Shown here: piece after piece, positions 60,128 through 64,000 of the stretch
How positions within the stretch are numbered: position 1 is the stretch's first letter
Layout: every line of letters starts with the position of its first letter
Source of the DNA: Lotus japonicus
Taxonomy: Eukaryota; Streptophyta; Magnoliopsida; Fabales; Fabaceae
Assembly (NCBI RefSeq): GCF_012489685.1
Contig: NC_080046.1
Span: forward strand, 45,409,176-45,473,175
Length of the DNA stretch: 64,000 bases
Direction of reading: 5' to 3'
Made by a program: the position numbers and the translations under genes
Notes under the pieces: model-generated
The model's database searches: none
Told to the model about the DNA's origin: nothing
The model's input: the letters and a program-made list of their open reading frames with translations, nothing else

Positions 60128-61354
60128 AGCACTCTATTGGTCAACATTCTTTAGCTTACACAACAACAAGGTACTCAAATAAAACTGTATTTAAATGAAC
60201 CTATTTTAATATATATATATATATAGGAACATTATAATCCAAATGTAATGAATCTTTTTTTTAATATTCCCTGGAGCTCATAAAGAAATCTATATATAGA
60301 AGAACTATTATATATTGCAGTATACTCAGTAAAACCAAACCAAACTAATAGACGCTTATATGTGAATGATGTCATACCCAACAAAGGACACGTACATACA
60401 TAATCGAGATAAAAAAATGTTTGAATTAAAACAAAATGAAGTTGGGTTTTTAAAATGGGGGGGGGGGGGGACATGCAAGAAATGAATAGAAAATAATGAG
60501 GACATTAACTTAACGTAATATAAGTCAAGATGGTAGATGATATAGCTAGCATGTACATAAAACGTAACCGTAGCGGTGGTTTGTAAGACACATCACAAGT
60601 CGAGAGAGCAATTAACGACAACATAGGAAGGCTTCTCATTTGTCGGGTAGGTGCAACCGACGATCGTAGGTGGTCCTTCCGTGGACCCCACCTACTTTCA
60701 CGTGGGGACACGCTGCCATGCCATTCATTCCGGGCACCACCGCTACCGTGTCATGCTAGCTAAGCATCTCATTATCCACCACATGACATACATATACACC
60801 TCTCCTGCCTTTAATATTACTCACGTCATATATCTTTAATCTATATATAAATCATACACGTTTTTATGAATTGGTGATATTATTATTCTGTGGATATTTG
60901 TATACACTTTTATGAACTACCTAATGAGTGTGGCTTACAGTAATAAAAAGTGACTATTTGAGTTCATATATTAAGAGTTTGATTCCTATGAGTTTTACTC
61001 TTTGAAAGACATTTGATCTTCACTATACCAAATTCAAAATTGCGAGAGTAATTAACACAATAAATTTTTTTATGAATTAATCTGAGCTTAATCATATTTT
61101 CAATGTAAACTAAGTTAAATATTTACTTTTTTGTGAAAAATTATTAAATATAAGTATAAATTAAATTTTACACTGATTTTATATTCAATTAATTTCTAAT
61201 TTTTTTATATAAAACAAATGCTAGTTGTTAATTGTTAGTAAATTAGTTCGTTCGCTAGGATTTGAACCTTACTCTCTAGTTTCTTAATGTAGGAGTTAAG
61301 TTCATATAGATTTGATTAACAATCTATACATAACATGCAATAAAGAAATATGTA
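60128..61354. other. Intergenic with a G-run and a small GC-rich hairpin
   Basis: An AT dinucleotide run lies near 60212 and a 12-base G-run at 60459. A GC-rich patch at 60640-60760 contains the stem-loop gtaggtggtcc/ggaccccacctac (60667-60696). A tRNA-like B box on the minus strand occurs near 61260 ('ggatttgaacc'). No gene. Confidence 0.4.
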
Positions 61355-61462
61355 TGATTTTTTGGTACATCGAAAAAATAAATTGCAACATCTAGAGATT
61401 GATCATTTAATTTGATCTCTTACCTAACTTATATGTCCCCTAACTCTTACCACTTAGAAAAA
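61355..61462 (-). mobile_element. Decayed tRNA-derived SINE
   Basis: The minus strand ends 'caatttattttttcgatgta' plus an A-run, and retains 'taagtggtaagagttagggg'. It matches the SINE at 25029-25145 with many substitutions. Confidence 0.5.
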
Positions 61463-61522
61463 TAAATGATATTTTTTAGAAAAAGTAAAAGATGATGAGA
61501 ATAAGTTAATTATTAATATGAT

Positions 61523-61706
61523 TAATGGTCAAATTAGTCCCTAAGTTTGTAAGCAAGTTTGATTTCAGTCCATCTGAGGAAAATAACGCTTAGTGACGGT
61601 CATTTTTACAATTACTGGCGGTTTTTTACCGCCACTAAACGTCATTTTTCCTCAGAGAGACTTAAATCAAAGTAGGTTACAAACTCAGAGACTAATTTGA
61701 CCATTA
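61523..61706. mobile_element. Fold-back MITE, ~184 bp
   Basis: 'taatggtcaaattagtccct' at the left is repeated inverted at the right ('actaatttgaccatta'). The arms pair for about 80 bases each around the GC-rich core tggcggttttttaccgcca. Confidence 0.8.
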
Positions 61707-62692
61707 ACCCTTATTAGTATTACATATTATATGATATAAAGCTTAGTTTTTTTACAAATATTACTTGTTAACTTTCTCACTAATAATTGATATTATAATT
61801 ATATTTTAAAAGAGTTTAATACTAAAAAGAAAAATTATTTTTTCGAGAGGAAAATATTAATTTTCTTTAAAATTTGATGCGATATCATAAAAATTGAAAA
61901 AAAAATATGATTGAAAATATTATATTTTTAGTTGTAAACAGTAAACGTTAGTCCATATATCACCAATCGTATAAGTACCGTATGAAGTATCCGTACTTAT
62001 ACGATTACGTAGGGGATTGCATGCATGTATTAGAAAGGGGGCAAAAGTGTCATTGCAGAGAGCGGTGTCAGAATTGACCTGAAGACAGTGAAGAGATTAC
62101 GGATCCGTGCTGGTGAACAATTGAGGAAATTATGGTAGGCACACTGCACACAGCAGCATAAAAAGGTGTTAGGTTTGGCAGCTTCTGTTGTTTCTGGTGG
62201 TGACTGGTGAGTTTAATTCAGGACCTTGTGTTCTCAAATCTCAACCTTCCACCGTTCGTGAGAGGTCTATTTTGGCTCCTATAAATAAATAAATCTTGTA
62301 AATTAAGTAACTCAATAAATATATGGGGTTTAATTTGTTGGCTTCTTATTTGCCACGTGATGTTTTTTATTCAGCTGTTGAGAGAACTAACTAACTATAG
62401 ATCAATCATCAATGGTAATTGGTAAGACTAGTACACTACACATTATCATTATAAGAAAAGATGAGCAAGACAGAAAAGTCATGGTCTATAAAATAATATT
62501 AAAAATGTTACTCAATTAGCCATGGTTTATATTAACAATGATTGTTTGTCTTGCAGTTGGATAAAATTAAGGTTGATCAAATGAAGTTTGGTATAGTTAA
62601 GTTTGAAAAAATAGGTTTAAAATTGTGAGTTTGTATTTGGGTGTGATGTGTAAAAGTAAGTTAAGAAATATGATACATTAAACATTAATTGA
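61707..62692. other. Spacer, no gene seen
   Basis: The stretch 62030-62250 is less AT-rich and could be an untranslated exon, but no frame or splice pattern supports it. Confidence 0.35.
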
Positions 62693-62880
62693 TAGGGGTG
62701 TACAAGGGACGGGTTGGGACGGGTTTTGGTTAACCCTAACCCGACCCTAAATATTGATCGGGCCAATTCATAGACCCTAACCCGTCCCTAGACCCGAAGC
62801 AACCTGACATTATGCGGGTCCAATTTAGGACGGGTTTATGTAGGACGGGACCGGGTTGGCCCGAGGGACAATAAGTTCAA
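62693..62880. mobile_element. hAT-like element end
   Basis: Starts TAGGGGTGTACAAGGGACGG and has repeated 'gacgggtt' and 'aacccg' motifs in both orientations, a style common to hAT-type ends in plants. The opposite end was not found. Confidence 0.4.
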
Positions 62881-63015
62881 GACTATTTGATACTAATTGT
62901 AAAATTTAAAGATAATAACATACTAAAAGAGTTATAAGTTGGAACTATTTTTTAGAAGAAATAACTTGAAATGATCCAATTCTTTCATAATCTATTGCAC
63001 TTGAGAGGTTTACAT

Positions 63016-64000
63016 TTGGCTTAATTGCACTTTTGGTCCTCAACTTTAGCCATCCTGCGAAAATCGTCCCCAAACTTCAAAATTAGCAAAAAACGACCCT
63101 AAAGTTTACACCCGGTTGCAAAATTGGTATTCCGTTAAATTCCGTCTAAAATCTAACAGAAAATGATGACATGACATTTCTAAATTAATTTTAACTGAAA
63201 AAAATAATTTTTTAATTAACATTTAATCAATTGCATTTTTAAGTAATGAAATATTCATCTTCTTCAAATAACATTCATCATCATTTTTATAAGCTTTCCC
63301 ACAAAACCCAGTAAATCATAAACCCCACCTCATCCCCTCTCCCTCCCTCTCATCCAACTCGGCAACTCCAACCGCAACACCTCTCATCCAACTCCAACCA
63401 CAACCCAACATTCCCACAACCCACATCAATTTCAGATCTGAAACTAACCATCATCTGGAGATCCCATCTTATTCTTCTTCTTAATTGTTGATTCTCAAGT
63501 TTGATTTTTTTCTTCTTGCTTCATGCAATTAAAATTTCTGGTCAAAGTTTATGGCTTCACTTGAGAATCCAAATCAACAGCAACAACAAGCGACCCATTT
63601 TGATCTGAAGAAGCTTTTCAATCAACCCACCCACAAACTCAAAGAAGTTCAGATCTCTGGAACCAATAAATTTGAAAGATGAAGCAGGTTCTTACAATCA
63701 CAAGGTTGCGACTCTGAAGGGAGAAATTATCGACTTGCGAATGACAAGTGAGGGTGGAGATGAAGCCAATGCTGTCCACGTTCTCCTGCTCTCAACTGCA
63801 AAACCCTCCTTCGAACCCAGATCTATGACGAGATGGGGACTCCGCTGCTCTCTTCTTTTTTTTGTTACATCACTCTCTAGTCTTTAAAAAGGATTAAATT
63901 TGGGGTTTAAAAGATTTATTTGGAATAGGAAAGGTATATGAAATTTTTGACAGAAAAATAATTTGACAGGAAAGGTATATGAACTTTTGGGATTTACGGT
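63016..64000. mobile_element. GCACTTTTGGTCC-family repeat with coding-like insert, runs off the window
   Basis: The first ~120 bases match 4092-4210 closely ('cctgcgaaaatcgtccccaa'). At 63551 a frame starts MASLENPNQQQQQATHFDLK and runs 44 codons; a second open stretch follows at 63672-63887 in another frame. The Gln-rich start looks like the N-terminus of a host protein, so this may be a captured gene piece, but I do not recognise it with confidence. The right end is outside the window. Confidence 0.4.

Noticed and set aside
60505..60711. 68-codon minus-strand frame in the GC-rich patch
   Set aside because: No domain, no homologue recognised and no splice sites; likely chance in a locally GC-rich stretch.
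1..64000. CRISPR arrays, bacterial operons, rRNA genes
   Set aside because: None seen. The tandem arrays here have no regular unique spacers, and all genes are of plant nuclear type.

Overview
This is nuclear DNA of a flowering plant, most likely a eudicot and plausibly a legume. The evidence is spliced genes with GT-AG introns, AT-rich spacers, plant-specific families (MEI2-like, FAR1-related, plant mobile domain) and dense mixed transposons. No organellar, bacterial or viral gene set is present. The organism was judged from gene families and repeat style only, so the legume call is an inference.

Two ordinary host genes are clearly intact. A cytosolic PRPP synthetase of the PRS4 type lies at 26897-29626 (+, 7 coding exons, 323 aa). 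A MEI2-like RNA-binding protein with three RRMs lies at 48148-53797 (-, 11 coding exons, 848 aa), with a non-coding 5' exon near 54.9 kb.

The left 20 kb is a transposon-gene cluster. A Mutator-like element (about 1280-9725) has ~310 bp inverted ends. It carries a broken Ulp1/SUMO-protease-like gene and an intact spliced FAR1-type transposase gene. Its right end has been amplified into three further 358-bp tandem copies (9701-10812). Next come a plant-mobile-domain gene whose N-terminus copies the histone H3 tail (11408-13619), a MULE transposase fused to an OTU cysteine protease and broken by one stop codon (14503-17618), and an intact spliced HROB-like OB-fold gene (18209-19048). Short repeats of the type CTTCAA..TTCGGA punctuate these last three genes, which may make them parts of one composite element. 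Thus the two transposase loci each travel with a deubiquitinase/deSUMOylase-type protease.

The middle (19.4-47 kb) is mostly mobile DNA around PRS4. It holds a LINE remnant, a Helitron nested inside a Helitron at an exact A^T site, tRNA-derived SINEs, a PIF/Harbinger MITE with a TTA duplication, a copia LTR, and a 3.5-kb solo LTR with an ACCAT duplication that splits an RRM-containing reading frame. It also holds a Mutator MITE resembling the 5' part of the OTU transposase element, a Stowaway-like MITE, and two long inverted repeats (about 800-bp and 450-bp arms) bracketing a decayed SUVH/SUVR SET-domain fragment. A 1-kb segment is duplicated 12 kb apart (32.5-33.5 and 44.8-46.1 kb).

The right 9 kb (55-64 kb) has no gene I can support, only repeat remnants, fold-back MITEs and microsatellites.
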